Assembly: GCA_035316885.1 (NCBI GenBank)
Contig: DATHII010000121.1
Coordinates: forward strand, 1-49,711
From: DASRTE01 sp035316885
GTDB taxonomy: Bacteria; Actinomycetota; Actinomycetes; Jiangellales; Jiangellaceae
Reading direction: 5' to 3'
DNA: 49,711 nucleotides
The position numbers and the translations under genes were made by a program. The first letter of the stretch is position 1, and the number at the start of each line of letters is the position of its first letter. Below the pieces are notes generated by a model. The model searched no databases and was not told the origin of the DNA. It saw only the letters and a program-made list of their open reading frames with translations. Positions 23,720 to 31,587 of the stretch are shown in pieces.

Positions 23720-24610
23720 TCAGGCTTGCTGCGGCAGGTGCAGCTGACCAGCAGCGCGGTCCTGGTCGGCTCGGTGCTTGAGGACGACACCGAGCGTCGC
23801 TGCGGCCACCGTCTCGTCGAGCGTGTCGACACCGAGCGCGAGCATCGTGCGGGCCCAGTCGATCGTTTCGGCGATCGACGGCGGCTTGCGCAGGTCCATG
23901 GCACGCAGCGCCCGGACCGTGGCGACCACCTGCTCGGCCAGACGTTCCGCGACCTCGGGCACTCGGGCCAGCACGATCGCCTTCTCGCGCGCGGCGTCGG
24001 GGTAGTCCATGTGCAGGTAGAGGCAGCGTCGCTTGAGCGCCTCTGACAGCTCGCGGGTGGCGTTCGAGGTGAGGACCACGAACGGCCGCCGTACGGCCGT
24101 CACCGTGCCGAGCTCCGGCACCGTGATCTGGAAGTCCGACAACACCTCGAGCAGCAGGCCTTCGACCTCGATGTCCGCCTTGTCGGTCTCGTCGACGAGC
24201 AGCACGGTGGGCTCGGAGCGTTGGATCGCCGTCAACAGCGGCCGGGCGAGGAGGAACTCCTCGGAGAAGATGTCGTCCTGGACGGCTTCCCACCGGACGT
24301 CCTCGGAGGCGGCCTGAGCGGCCTGGATGCGCAGGAGCTGCCGCTTGTAGTTCCACTCGTAGAGCGCCCTGGCTTCGTCCAGCCCTTCGTAACACTGGAG
24401 CCGGACCAGCCCCGCCCCGACTGCCGCAGCGACGGCCTTGGCCAGTTCGGTCTTGCCGACGCCCGCGGGCCCCTCCACCAGCAGCGGTTTGCTCAGCCGG
24501 TCAGCGAGGAACACCGTCGTGGCGATGGCGTCGTCGGCCAGGTAGCCGACACCGGCGAGCCGGGCGCGAACGTCCTCGACATCGTCGAAGGTCGGATCAC
24601 CCTGGGTCAT
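23720..24610 (-). CDS. MoxR family AAA+ ATPase
   Basis: 296 residues. MoxR ATPases use ATP to insert cofactors into or remodel client proteins, usually with a VWA partner. Walker A is LLVEGPAGVGKTELAKAVAA (about 43-62), Walker B is PTVLLVDETDKADIEVEGLL (Thr in place of the usual Ile), and the sensor region reads PFVVLTSNATRELSEALKRR. The start at the ATG at 24610 follows GGCGGGACG; an upstream ATG eight codons earlier is possible. The gene converges on the CoxE-like gene and is directly upstream of nothing in its operon; the IclR gene lies 26 bp upstream in the same direction. Confidence 0.92.
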   Translation of the reverse strand: MTQGDPTFDDVEDVRARLAGVGYLADDAIATTVFLADRLSKPLLVEGPAGVGKTELAKAVAAAVGAGLVRLQCYEGLDEARALYEWNYKRQLLRIQAAQAASEDVRWEAVQDDIFSEEFLLARPLLTAIQRSEPTVLLVDETDKADIEVEGLLLEVLSDFQITVPELGTVTAVRRPFVVLTSNATRELSEALKRRCLYLHMDYPDAAREKAIVLARVPEVAERLAEQVVATVRALRAMDLRKPPSIAETIDWARTMLALGVDTLDETVAAATLGVVLKHRADQDRAAGQLHLPQQA

Positions 24611-24636
24611 CGTCCCGCCTTCGCCGTCAAGCATGG

Positions 24637-25455
24637 TCAGATCGACCCGGTGGCCGCGGCCGCACTGCCGCGGAGGTCGTCCTCGATCCGTCGGGCTGCA
24701 TCCCTGAGTGGGGGAAGCAGCTCCCTGCGGATCGACTCGGACGTACCCCGGCTGGCGTGCGCAGACACGTTCATCGCCGCGACCGGGAGCCCGGTGCCGT
24801 TGCGGATGGGCACGGCAAGCGACCGGAGGCCCTCCTCGAGCTCCTGGTCGACGAGCGCGTACCCCTGGGCCCGGACCCGCGTGAGGATGCCGCGCAGCTT
24901 GCCGGGGTCGGTGACCGTCCGGCGGGTGAGTGGCCGCAGCTCGGTCGTGGCGAGGTACCGGTCGAGCCATGCGGCGGGCTGGTGCGCCAGCAGGACACGG
25001 CCCATCGAGGTGGCGTGCGCCGGGAACCGGGTTCCGACGCTGATGGCCACGGCCATGATGCGCTTGGTCGGCACGCGCGCGACATACACGACCTCGTCGC
25101 CGTCGAGAACCGAGACCGAGCACGACTCGTGGACCTGGGCGACCAGCGTCTCCATGTGCGGCTGCGCGACCTCGGGCAGGCTCAGGCTGGACAGGTAGGC
25201 GTAGCCGAGCTCGAGGATTCGCGGGCGCAACGCGAACAGCCGCCCGTCGGTGCGCATGTAGCCGAGCTCGACCAGGGTGAGCAGGAAGCGGCGTGCGGCG
25301 GCCCTGGTCAGGCCGGTCGAGCGGGCGACCTCGGACAGGGTCAGGGCGGTGTGCTCGGCGTCGAACGCTCGGATGACGGCGAGCCCACGCTCGAGCGACT
25401 TGACGAAGTCGGTGCCGCGCGAAGCCGGCTCGCGCTCCCCCACCCGGCCGGTCAT
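24637..25455 (-). CDS. IclR family regulator, PcaR-like
   Basis: 272 residues. The N terminus has the IclR winged helix (DFVKSLERGLAVIRAFDAEH, then LTLSEVARSTGLTRAAARRF), followed by the effector-binding GAF-like domain with SVSVLDGDEVVYVARVPTKR and FPAHATSMGRVLLAH, and a late Cys-free VAAMNVSAHA stretch. This matches the PcaR/PcaU/PobR group that controls protocatechuate and 3-oxoadipate genes. It lies 76 bp downstream of pcaJ and close to the hap genes. I infer that it responds to a pathway intermediate such as 3-oxoadipate or hydroquinone. Candidate operators with shared spacing are noted at 21233 and 27186. Confidence 0.9.
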   Translation of the reverse strand: MTGRVGEREPASRGTDFVKSLERGLAVIRAFDAEHTALTLSEVARSTGLTRAAARRFLLTLVELGYMRTDGRLFALRPRILELGYAYLSSLSLPEVAQPHMETLVAQVHESCSVSVLDGDEVVYVARVPTKRIMAVAISVGTRFPAHATSMGRVLLAHQPAAWLDRYLATTELRPLTRRTVTDPGKLRGILTRVRAQGYALVDQELEEGLRSLAVPIRNGTGLPVAAMNVSAHASRGTSESIRRELLPPLRDAARRIEDDLRGSAAAATGSI

Positions 25456-25531
25456 CGGCGCACCCCCTTCGGCACGGTCGCGTCGGATGCCCGCGCCACA
25501 GCTCGCGGCCCGGGGCCCAAGGCTACGGCGC

Positions 25532-26308
25532 TCATGCCGCGCCCCGGATGCGACGCGTCGTCGCCTCCAGCGCCCGCAGCGTCGCCAGCTCGTGCTCGCT
25601 CGGCGGCTCCGTCACGGCGATGGTGCCGGACACGGCGAGGTCCCAGCTCGTCTCGGCGCGAACCTGGTCGATCCGCACTCCGGGATGCGCGTGGGTCAGG
25701 GTGAGCTCAGCCGTGACCGGATCGGGTTCGAGGATGCCGAGGTCGGTGATGACAAGGCGCGGCCCCGACCCGGTCAGGCCCAGCCGCTCCCGGTGCCCCG
25801 GGCCCGCGCCGAAGCCGACCGAGGTGACGAAGTCGACCCGTTCGGCGAAGGTGCGCCGGTTCTGGCGGACGACGACCACGACCTCACGGCACGACGCAGC
25901 GATCTCCGGCGCGCCGCCGGCGCCGGGCAGGCGGACTTCGGGGTCGTCGTAGTCGCTGCCGATCACGGTGGTGTTGATGTTCGCGAACCGGTCGATCTGT
26001 GCCGCGCCGAGGAAGCCGACGTCGATGCGCCCCGGCTGCAGCCAGTAGTTGAAGACCTCTGGCACGCCGACGACGGCGTCGGCCGTCTCGGCGAGGACGC
26101 CGTCGCCGATCGAGAGCGGAAGCCGATCGGGCTTGGCGCCGAGGCAGCCGGACTCGTACACGAGCACGAGTCCCGGCGCGTGGGTGAAGCGGGCCAGGTT
26201 CGCCGCGGTGCTCGGCAGCCCGATGCCGACGAAGCAGGAGGTGTTGTCTCGCAGGATCCTTGCGGCGGCGACCGTCATCATCTCGTCGGCGCTCCAGGTC
26301 GAGGTCAC
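25532..26308 (-). CDS. pcaJ: 3-oxoadipate CoA-transferase subunit B
   Basis: 258 residues from a GTG at 26308 that overlaps the subunit A stop by 4 bp (GTGA). The small CoA-transferase subunit has a catalytic glutamate near the N terminus; here VLVYESGCLGAKPDRLPLSI fits that region. SADEMMTVAAARILRDNTSC and PGRIDVGFLGAAQIDRFANI are further family landmarks. With subunit A it transfers CoA from succinyl-CoA to 3-oxoadipate. Glutaconate or acetoacetate CoA-transferases are similar, so the substrate is inferred from the hydroquinone and maleylacetate genes nearby and the adjacent PcaR-like regulator. Confidence 0.87.
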   Translation of the reverse strand: MTSTWSADEMMTVAAARILRDNTSCFVGIGLPSTAANLARFTHAPGLVLVYESGCLGAKPDRLPLSIGDGVLAETADAVVGVPEVFNYWLQPGRIDVGFLGAAQIDRFANINTTVIGSDYDDPEVRLPGAGGAPEIAASCREVVVVVRQNRRTFAERVDFVTSVGFGAGPGHRERLGLTGSGPRLVITDLGILEPDPVTAELTLTHAHPGVRIDQVRAETSWDLAVSGTIAVTEPPSEHELATLRALEATTRRIRGAA

Positions 26309-27120
26309 ACCAGGCTCCCTGTGACGACGTTGTCCTGCATCCATTCGACGAACGTGGCGCGGTCGCGGCTGATGGCGTCCCACGCCACGTAGAAGTCGTT
26401 GTCGCGCACCGAGTAGCCCATCGCGTAGGAGGGGTGCGCCCCTCCGGGCACTTCGGCCACGGCCGTCACCGCCCAGGTGGGCAGGATCACCTGGTCGGGC
26501 GCCGGCGTGAGCTCGTCGACGACCTCCTCAACCGTCACCAGGCAGGCCTGCGCCGCGAGGACGGCCTCCTTCTGCACGCCCGTGATCCCCCACATCTGGA
26601 CGTTCCCGGAGCGGTCCGCGCGCTGTGCATGCACGATCGTGACGTCCGGACGAAGGGCTGACACCGCGGTGAGCAACTCGCCGGTGAAAGGACAGGTGAT
26701 CGGCCTGATCTCGTCGGAGCGTTCGATCAGGTCGGTTCCCATGTACCCGCGCAGGACGGCGAACGGGAGGCCGGAGGCACCGGCCACGTAGCGGTTGGCC
26801 ATCCCCGCGTGGCTGTGCTCCTCGATCTCGAGCGGGCCCGGCCAGCCGTTCTGCACCGCGTCACGAAACCTGTGCAGCGAGCCGACACCAGGGTTCCCGC
26901 CCCAGGAGAAGACCAGCCGCCGGGCACACCCCATGCCGATGAGTTGGTCGTAGACGATGTCCGGAGTCATTCGGACGAGGGTGAGGTCCCGGCGCTTCTG
27001 CCGGATGATCTCGTGACCCGCGGCGAACGGGATCAGGTGGGTGAAGCCCTCGAGGGCGACCGTGTCGCCGTCGTGGACGAGCTCGGCGATCCCCTCGACC
27101 AACGAGACCAAGTCAGCCAT
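26305..27120 (-). CDS. pcaI: 3-oxoadipate CoA-transferase subunit A
   Basis: 271 residues. The alpha-subunit hallmarks of family I CoA-transferases are present: VHDGDTVALEGFTHLIPFAA, VFSWGGNPGVGSLHRFRDAV, and TIVHAQRADRSGNVQMWGIT. The start ATG at 27120 is the first in frame after the intergenic space. It is translationally coupled to subunit B. This step activates the product of maleylacetate reduction for thiolysis to succinyl-CoA and acetyl-CoA. The thiolase itself is not in the window. About 180 bp upstream hold a candidate operator at 27186-27200 but no gene. Confidence 0.87.
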   Translation of the reverse strand: MADLVSLVEGIAELVHDGDTVALEGFTHLIPFAAGHEIIRQKRRDLTLVRMTPDIVYDQLIGMGCARRLVFSWGGNPGVGSLHRFRDAVQNGWPGPLEIEEHSHAGMANRYVAGASGLPFAVLRGYMGTDLIERSDEIRPITCPFTGELLTAVSALRPDVTIVHAQRADRSGNVQMWGITGVQKEAVLAAQACLVTVEEVVDELTPAPDQVILPTWAVTAVAEVPGGAHPSYAMGYSVRDNDFYVAWDAISRDRATFVEWMQDNVVTGSLV

Positions 27121-27185
27121 CGGTCAGCAGTCTCCTGGGCTCCTTGTCCGGCGCACTTTCCGCTGTGTTCGCATGTCGGACGCAT

Positions 27186-27200
27186 GTTCTCCTGACGAAC
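27186..27200. promoter_or_regulatory. Possible IclR-type operator (TTC-N7-GAA) upstream of pcaI
   Basis: GTTCTCCTGACGAAC has four-base arms GTTC and GAAC seven bases apart, 66 bp upstream of pcaI. It matches the spacing of the weaker site at 21233-21247 upstream of hapC. Confidence 0.3.
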
Positions 27201-27299
27201 GTAGACAACCGTGCCCTCCAGGTCAATCGGGGACGGCGTTGCTCATCGTCGCCGGGCTGCTCGTGGGGTCCGGCCGGCGTGAGCCTCTTCACCTGAGCG

Positions 27300-27662
27300 T
27301 CAGCCGCGTAGTAGGTCGGCGAGAACGGCCGCCTCGCTGATGTCGGGTTGCCTGGTGGCTGTCAGAAGCGTCAGTGGGTAGCGGTCGGCGAGGTCGCGCA
27401 GGTGCTGCAGTGCGTCGGCCCGCTCGGGTTCCTCGAGCTCGGCTCGGTAGCGGCGACTGAACTCCTCGAACTTCGCGGGGTCGTGGCCGTACCACTTTCG
27501 CAGCGCAGTCGACGGTGCGACTTCCTTGCACCACTCGCTGAGATCTGCCCTTGCCTTGGTCAGCCCGCGCGGCCAGATGCGGTCGACCAGCACCCGGTGG
27601 CCGTCCTGGTCGGACGGTTCGTCGTAGACCCGGCGAAGCCGAACGTCCGGCTTGCTCACCAT
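27300..27662 (-). CDS. DUF488 (YeaO-like) protein
   Basis: 120 residues, the normal size of the family. The signature runs RLRRVYDEPSDQDGHRVLVD followed by RIWPRGLTKARADLSEW, then APSTALRKWYGHDPAKFEEF, and a C-terminal YPLTLLTATRQPDISEA. DUF488 proteins are small cytoplasmic proteins of unknown function, sometimes linked to heavy metals or thiol chemistry. I start at the ATG at 27662, since the extension to 27728 adds unrelated residues. It begins 13 bp after the stop of the Cys-rich regulator, so the two are likely co-transcribed and the regulator may control it. Confidence 0.85.
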   Translation of the reverse strand: MVSKPDVRLRRVYDEPSDQDGHRVLVDRIWPRGLTKARADLSEWCKEVAPSTALRKWYGHDPAKFEEFSRRYRAELEEPERADALQHLRDLADRYPLTLLTATRQPDISEAAVLADLLRG

Positions 27663-27675
27663 GGCGACTGCGCCG

Positions 27676-28368
27676 TCATGCACGCAGTTCCACGCAACAC
27701 TCACCCGGTCGGGGAGCGAGTGCGGCATCGACCGTGCTGTTGCCCAGACCGCGAAGCAGTCCGTCGATCAGCTCGCGGTTCATCCCGCACACAAGATCGC
27801 GCTGGCGGGCGGCGAGGGGATGGAACGGGCAGTTACGCATGCGGACGGACCGGTCGTCGTCACTGTAGGGCTCGTAGCCGATGCGCTCGAGCACGCCGCA
27901 GGCCAGGTGCATGGCCCGTTCGGCACCGGTACGGTTCAGGCGGCGCTCGGTACGTTCTGCGGTGCCGAGCTCGATGCCGCGCCGCCGGGCGCCGAGCAGA
28001 GCAGCCTCCCTGGCCGTGCCCGTGGCGGCCTCGGCGGCAAGGGCGTCGACGAGGACCTCACCGAGCAGGTCGAGCCGCCGCTCGGGGATGGACACGCTCA
28101 GCTCTGTGTCGGTGGGCCGATAGACCTTCGGCACGCGGCCCGGGCCCCGGCGCGCTCCGGTGGGCGGTGCCTGCTGCTCCGCGTGCAGTAGGCCGGCCTC
28201 GACCAGCTTCTCCAGGTGGAAGGCGGCCAGCTTGCGCGAGATCCCCGCCTGCGCCGCGGCCTCGTCCCGCGTCACCGGATGGGCCTGCCGGCGGATGTAG
28301 TCGTACATGATCCTGCGCGAGTCTTCCGCGAGCGCCGCCACTGCGGCCACGGGCTGAGATTCGCTCAT
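27676..28368 (-). CDS. ArsR-type helix-turn-helix regulator with a C-terminal cysteine cluster
   Basis: 230 residues. The N-terminal winged helix reads ALAEDSRRIMYDYIRRQAHP, then VTRDEAAAQAGISRKLAAFH followed by LEKLVEAGLL. The C-terminal third has cysteines spaced as in iron-sulfur or metal sensors: RNCPFHPLAARQRDLVCGMN, and then CC about 25 residues later near the end. This arrangement resembles SufR-like regulators, where such cysteines hold a 2Fe-2S cluster, so I infer redox or iron sensing. It is divergent from folE; the shared region has an AATAC-N2-GTATT repeat and a TTGACA box. The DUF488 gene follows it. Confidence 0.85.
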   Translation of the reverse strand: MSESQPVAAVAALAEDSRRIMYDYIRRQAHPVTRDEAAAQAGISRKLAAFHLEKLVEAGLLHAEQQAPPTGARRGPGRVPKVYRPTDTELSVSIPERRLDLLGEVLVDALAAEAATGTAREAALLGARRRGIELGTAERTERRLNRTGAERAMHLACGVLERIGYEPYSDDDRSVRMRNCPFHPLAARQRDLVCGMNRELIDGLLRGLGNSTVDAALAPRPGECCVELRA

Positions 28369-28384
28369 GCCATGAGGTTACACC

Positions 28385-28396
28385 AATACACGTATT
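28385..28396. promoter_or_regulatory. Inverted repeat AATAC-AC-GTATT in the regulator-folE intergenic region
   Basis: A perfect five-base inverted repeat with a 2-bp centre, 17 bp upstream of the regulator ATG, in an unusually AT-rich stretch for this genome. It is a plausible autoregulatory operator for the divergent Cys-rich regulator. Confidence 0.35.
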
Positions 28397-28420
28397 CCAA
28401 AAGTAGGCAACAGCCAGGAC

Positions 28421-28450
28421 TTGACAGTGTGCTGAGATTTAGACTAAGGA
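28421..28450 (+). promoter_or_regulatory. Candidate folE promoter
   Basis: TTGACA at 28421-28426 is a perfect -35 box, and TAAGGA at 28445-28450 lies 18 bp downstream as a possible weak -10. If this is the promoter, transcription starts near 28457. The ATG at 28450 could then not be the folE start, which supports the GTG at 28489. Confidence 0.4.
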
Positions 28451-28488
28451 TGATTAGTGAAAATGCTCGAAGAGAGGTGGCACCGCCG

Positions 28489-29163
28489 GTGAGTGGTCTG
28501 GGAGTGGAATCGGAGGCCCTTGCCTTCCCGATCGCAGAGATCGGATCGGAGCGCGCCTGGCCGTCTCGCCCCGTGTTGCGCGTGGTGCCGGAATCGGCCC
28601 CGGTCGACCTGGAGACCGCCGCCGATGCGGCCGCGCGGTTCCTTGGCGCCTTGGGCCTGGACCTGGAGGCGGACGGCCTCGCTGAAACTCCGCGGCGGAT
28701 GGCGGCCGCGTACGCAGAGATGCTGGCGCCGCGCCCGTTCAGGCTGACGACGTTCCCCAACGACGAGGGCTACGACGAACTGGTGCTGGCCAGGTCGATC
28801 CCGGTGCAGTCGGTCTGCGAGCACCACCTGCTGCCCTTCGTGGGCACCGCCCATGTCGGGTATCTACCAGGCGCGCGGATCCTCGGCCTGTCCAAACTCG
28901 CCCGCGTCGTCGAACTGTTCGCCCGTCGCCCGCAGGTGCAGGAGCGGCTGACAAAGCAGGTGGCCGACTGGCTGCAGACGCACCTGGCGCCGCGCGGTGT
29001 TGGCGTGGTGGTCGAGGCCGAGCACATGTGCATGACCCTGCGCGGCGTCCGTGCCTCGGCGTCCACGACGGTCACCTCGACGCTGCACGGGCAGCTGCGT
29101 GACGACGCCCGGTCCCGCGGCGAGTTCCTCGCGCTGGCGGTAACCGGCGGGAGCGCCCGGTGA
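28489..29163 (+). CDS. folE: GTP cyclohydrolase I
   Basis: 224 residues from the GTG at 28489, preceded by AGAGAGGTGG eight bases upstream; an ATG at 28450 in the same frame adds 13 residues. The enzyme converts GTP to dihydroneopterin triphosphate, the first step of folate and pterin synthesis. The zinc and active-site motifs are complete: SVCEHHLLPFVGTAHVGYLP, then GLSKLARVVELFARRPQVQE, and VEAEHMCMTLRGVRA. The N-terminal 40 residues are not conserved. The next gene, tal, starts inside its stop codon. Its place in an operon with transaldolase, a reductase and DoxX, away from other folate genes, suggests a second copy with a redox or stress role (inference). Confidence 0.92.
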   Translation: MSGLGVESEALAFPIAEIGSERAWPSRPVLRVVPESAPVDLETAADAAARFLGALGLDLEADGLAETPRRMAAAYAEMLAPRPFRLTTFPNDEGYDELVLARSIPVQSVCEHHLLPFVGTAHVGYLPGARILGLSKLARVVELFARRPQVQERLTKQVADWLQTHLAPRGVGVVVEAEHMCMTLRGVRASASTTVTSTLHGQLRDDARSRGEFLALAVTGGSAR

Positions 29164-30302
29164 CCAGCCCGCTGGCCGACCTCACCGCAGCCGGTGTCTC
29201 GATCTGGCTGGACGACCTCAGCCGTGCCCGTCTGGAAGGCGGCGACCTGGCCCGGTTGGTCGCGGAGTGCCACGTGACCGGGGTGACGACCAACCCGACG
29301 ATCTTCGCGGCCGCCATTGCCGCCGGTGACCTCTACGACGAGCAGCTGCGCGCGCTGGCCACGCAGCCGGTGACCGTCGACGAGGCGCTGCGCCAACTCA
29401 CCACCGCCGACGTTCGGAGCGCTGCCGAAGTGCTGAGGCCGGTGTTCGACGACTGTGGTGGCCGCGACGGGTTTGTATCCATCGAGGTGGATCCCCGCCT
29501 CGCCCACGACACCGCACGCACTGTGGCCGAGGCGCGCACTCTGTGGGAGCAGGTGGACCGGCCGAACCTGTTCGTCAAGATCCCGGCCACGCTTGCCGGC
29601 CTGTCGGCCATCAGCACCTGCCTCGGCGACGGGATCAACATCAACGTCACACTGCTGTTCGGTCTGGACCGGTACGACCGGGTGCTCGAGGCATTCCTGG
29701 ACGGGATGGAGGCCGCGCAGCGGGGCGGGCGCGACCTGTCCCGGATCGCCTCAGTCGCCTCGCTGTTCGTCAGCCGGCTCGACACAGCGGTCGACACCCT
29801 GCTGGACGGCATCGGCACCGCGGAGGCCCAGCACCTGCGTGGCAAGGTCGCCCTCGCCAACGCCCACTTGGCCGTCGAGCGCCATCGGCACGCCTTCGCA
29901 TCCGACCGTTGGGTGGCGCTGGCCGCCGCCGGCGCTCGGCCGCAGCGGCTGCTGTGGGCCAGCACCGGGGTCAAGGACCCGGCCTACGACGACACCCGCT
30001 ATGTCACCGGACTGGTCACCACCGACACCATCGCAACGATGCCGGAGGCGACGCTGCGCGCGGTCGCCGACCTTGGCCGAATCACCGGTGACACCGTTCA
30101 CGGTCGTGCTCCGCAGGCACACGAAGTGCTGAGCGCCCTGGCGGGACTCGGCATCCACTACCCCGAGGTCATCCAGAAACTCGAGGACGACGGGGTGGCC
30201 GCATTCCAGGCCAGTTGGGACCGGCTCAGCGGTCAGCTCGAAGACAAGCTCGACCGGTTCCGGGCCACGGCCCACCATGCATCCACTACCCGGGAAGGGT
30301 GA
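29160..30302 (+). CDS. tal: Transaldolase
   Basis: 380 residues, the longer actinobacterial form. It moves a dihydroxyacetone unit between sugar phosphates in the pentose phosphate pathway. The GTG at 29160 overlaps the folE stop by 4 bp. Motifs: GVSIWLDDLSRARLEGGDLA, the family GVTTNPTIFAAAI, the Schiff-base lysine in NLFVKIPATLAGL, and LWASTGVKDPAYDDTRYVTG. In most actinobacteria tal lies with transketolase and glucose-6-phosphate dehydrogenase genes; here it does not, so it may be a second, specialised copy that raises NADPH or pentose supply for the operon. Confidence 0.94.
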   Translation: MTSPLADLTAAGVSIWLDDLSRARLEGGDLARLVAECHVTGVTTNPTIFAAAIAAGDLYDEQLRALATQPVTVDEALRQLTTADVRSAAEVLRPVFDDCGGRDGFVSIEVDPRLAHDTARTVAEARTLWEQVDRPNLFVKIPATLAGLSAISTCLGDGININVTLLFGLDRYDRVLEAFLDGMEAAQRGGRDLSRIASVASLFVSRLDTAVDTLLDGIGTAEAQHLRGKVALANAHLAVERHRHAFASDRWVALAAAGARPQRLLWASTGVKDPAYDDTRYVTGLVTTDTIATMPEATLRAVADLGRITGDTVHGRAPQAHEVLSALAGLGIHYPEVIQKLEDDGVAAFQASWDRLSGQLEDKLDRFRATAHHASTTREG

Positions 30303-30308
30303 GCACCT

Positions 30309-31544
30309 ATGCCCACCACGGCACCATTTGTCATCGTCGGCGCCAGCCTCGCCGGCGCAAAGACCGCCGAGGCGCTGCGCGATCAGGGACACGACGGGGC
30401 AATCGTCCTGGTCGGCGACGAGACCGAGCGCCCTTACGAGCGCCCACCGCTGTCCAAGGACTACCTGACCGGCAAGGCCGATCGGGACACGGTCTATGTC
30501 CACCCGCCGTCCTGGTACGACGAGCACGACGTCGAGCTGAGACTGGGAACCACCGTGACCGCCGTCCAGCCCGGTTCGTACCGGGTCGTGCTGGACGACG
30601 GCGAGACTCTCGGCTACGCGAAGCTGTTGATCGCGACCGGCTCCACGCCTCGTCCACTTCCGGTTCCCGGCGGCAACCTCGACGGCGTGCTCTATCTGCG
30701 GCGCCTGGCCGACAGCGACCGGATCAGGCAGACGCTGCACGAAGGTTCCCGCCTGGTGGTCGTAGGCGCCGGCTGGATCGGGCTGGAGACCGCGGCTGCC
30801 GCTCGCGCGGCCGGTGCCGACGTCACCGTGCTGGAGAGGTCCGAACTGCCTCTGCTGCGGGTACTCGGCGCCGAGATGGCGCAGGTGTTCGCCGACCTCC
30901 ACCGCGACCACGGCGTCGACCTGCGCCTCGGTGTCACCGTCGCAGAGATCGCCGGTCACGACGGAAAGGCCAGCGCCGTGGTGCTGGCCGACGGCACCAG
31001 GCTGCCGGCTGACGCCGTCATCGCGGGCGTCGGCATCACCCCTGTTACCGGGCTGGCCGAAGCTGCTGGGCTCGACGTGGACAACGGCATCCTCGTCGAC
31101 GAGCACCTGCGCACCAGCGATCCGGACATCTATGCGGCCGGCGACGTCGCCAATGCCTTCCACCCGCGGCTCGGCCGGCGCCTCCGCGTGGAGCACTGGG
31201 CCAATGCGCTTCACCAGCCCGCCGTGGCTGCCACCGGAATGCTCGGCGGCCAGGCCACGTACGACCGCACGCCCTACTTCTACACCGACCAGTACGACCT
31301 GGGCATGGAGTACACCGGCTTCGCCGAAACCGGCGACTACGACCAGATCGTCGTTCGCGGCGACACCGCTCGGCGCGAGTTCGTCGCGTTCTGGCTGCGC
31401 GACCGCCGCGTGCTGGCCGGCATGAATGTCAATGTCCGGGACGTCATCGACCGCATCGAGGAGCTCATCCGCTCCGGAACCCCGGTCGACGCCGCGCAAC
31501 TCGCGGACTCCGACACGCCGCTCGTCGACCTCGTCGAACACTGA
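30309..31544 (+). CDS. FAD-dependent NAD(P)H oxidoreductase, ferredoxin/rubredoxin reductase type
   Basis: 411 residues. FAD motif VIVGASLAGAKTAEALRDQG at the N terminus, ERPYERPPLSKDYLTG, NAD(P) motif LVVVGAGWIGLETAAAARAA, second FAD motif DPDIYAAGDVANAF, and a C-terminal reductase domain (about 325-405) with YTDQYDLGMEYTGFAETGDY. This is the BphA4/CamA-type family that passes electrons from NAD(P)H to a small iron-sulfur protein. No ferredoxin gene is adjacent. The ATG at 30309 follows the transaldolase stop by 6 bp, so it is in the folE operon. It could act in detoxification or redox repair, in keeping with the Cys-rich regulator next door. Confidence 0.9.
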   Translation: MPTTAPFVIVGASLAGAKTAEALRDQGHDGAIVLVGDETERPYERPPLSKDYLTGKADRDTVYVHPPSWYDEHDVELRLGTTVTAVQPGSYRVVLDDGETLGYAKLLIATGSTPRPLPVPGGNLDGVLYLRRLADSDRIRQTLHEGSRLVVVGAGWIGLETAAAARAAGADVTVLERSELPLLRVLGAEMAQVFADLHRDHGVDLRLGVTVAEIAGHDGKASAVVLADGTRLPADAVIAGVGITPVTGLAEAAGLDVDNGILVDEHLRTSDPDIYAAGDVANAFHPRLGRRLRVEHWANALHQPAVAATGMLGGQATYDRTPYFYTDQYDLGMEYTGFAETGDYDQIVVRGDTARREFVAFWLRDRRVLAGMNVNVRDVIDRIEELIRSGTPVDAAQLADSDTPLVDLVEH

Positions 31545-31587
31545 TCATCTTGCCGCCACCCCGGCGGCCCGTAGGAAGGAAGACACC

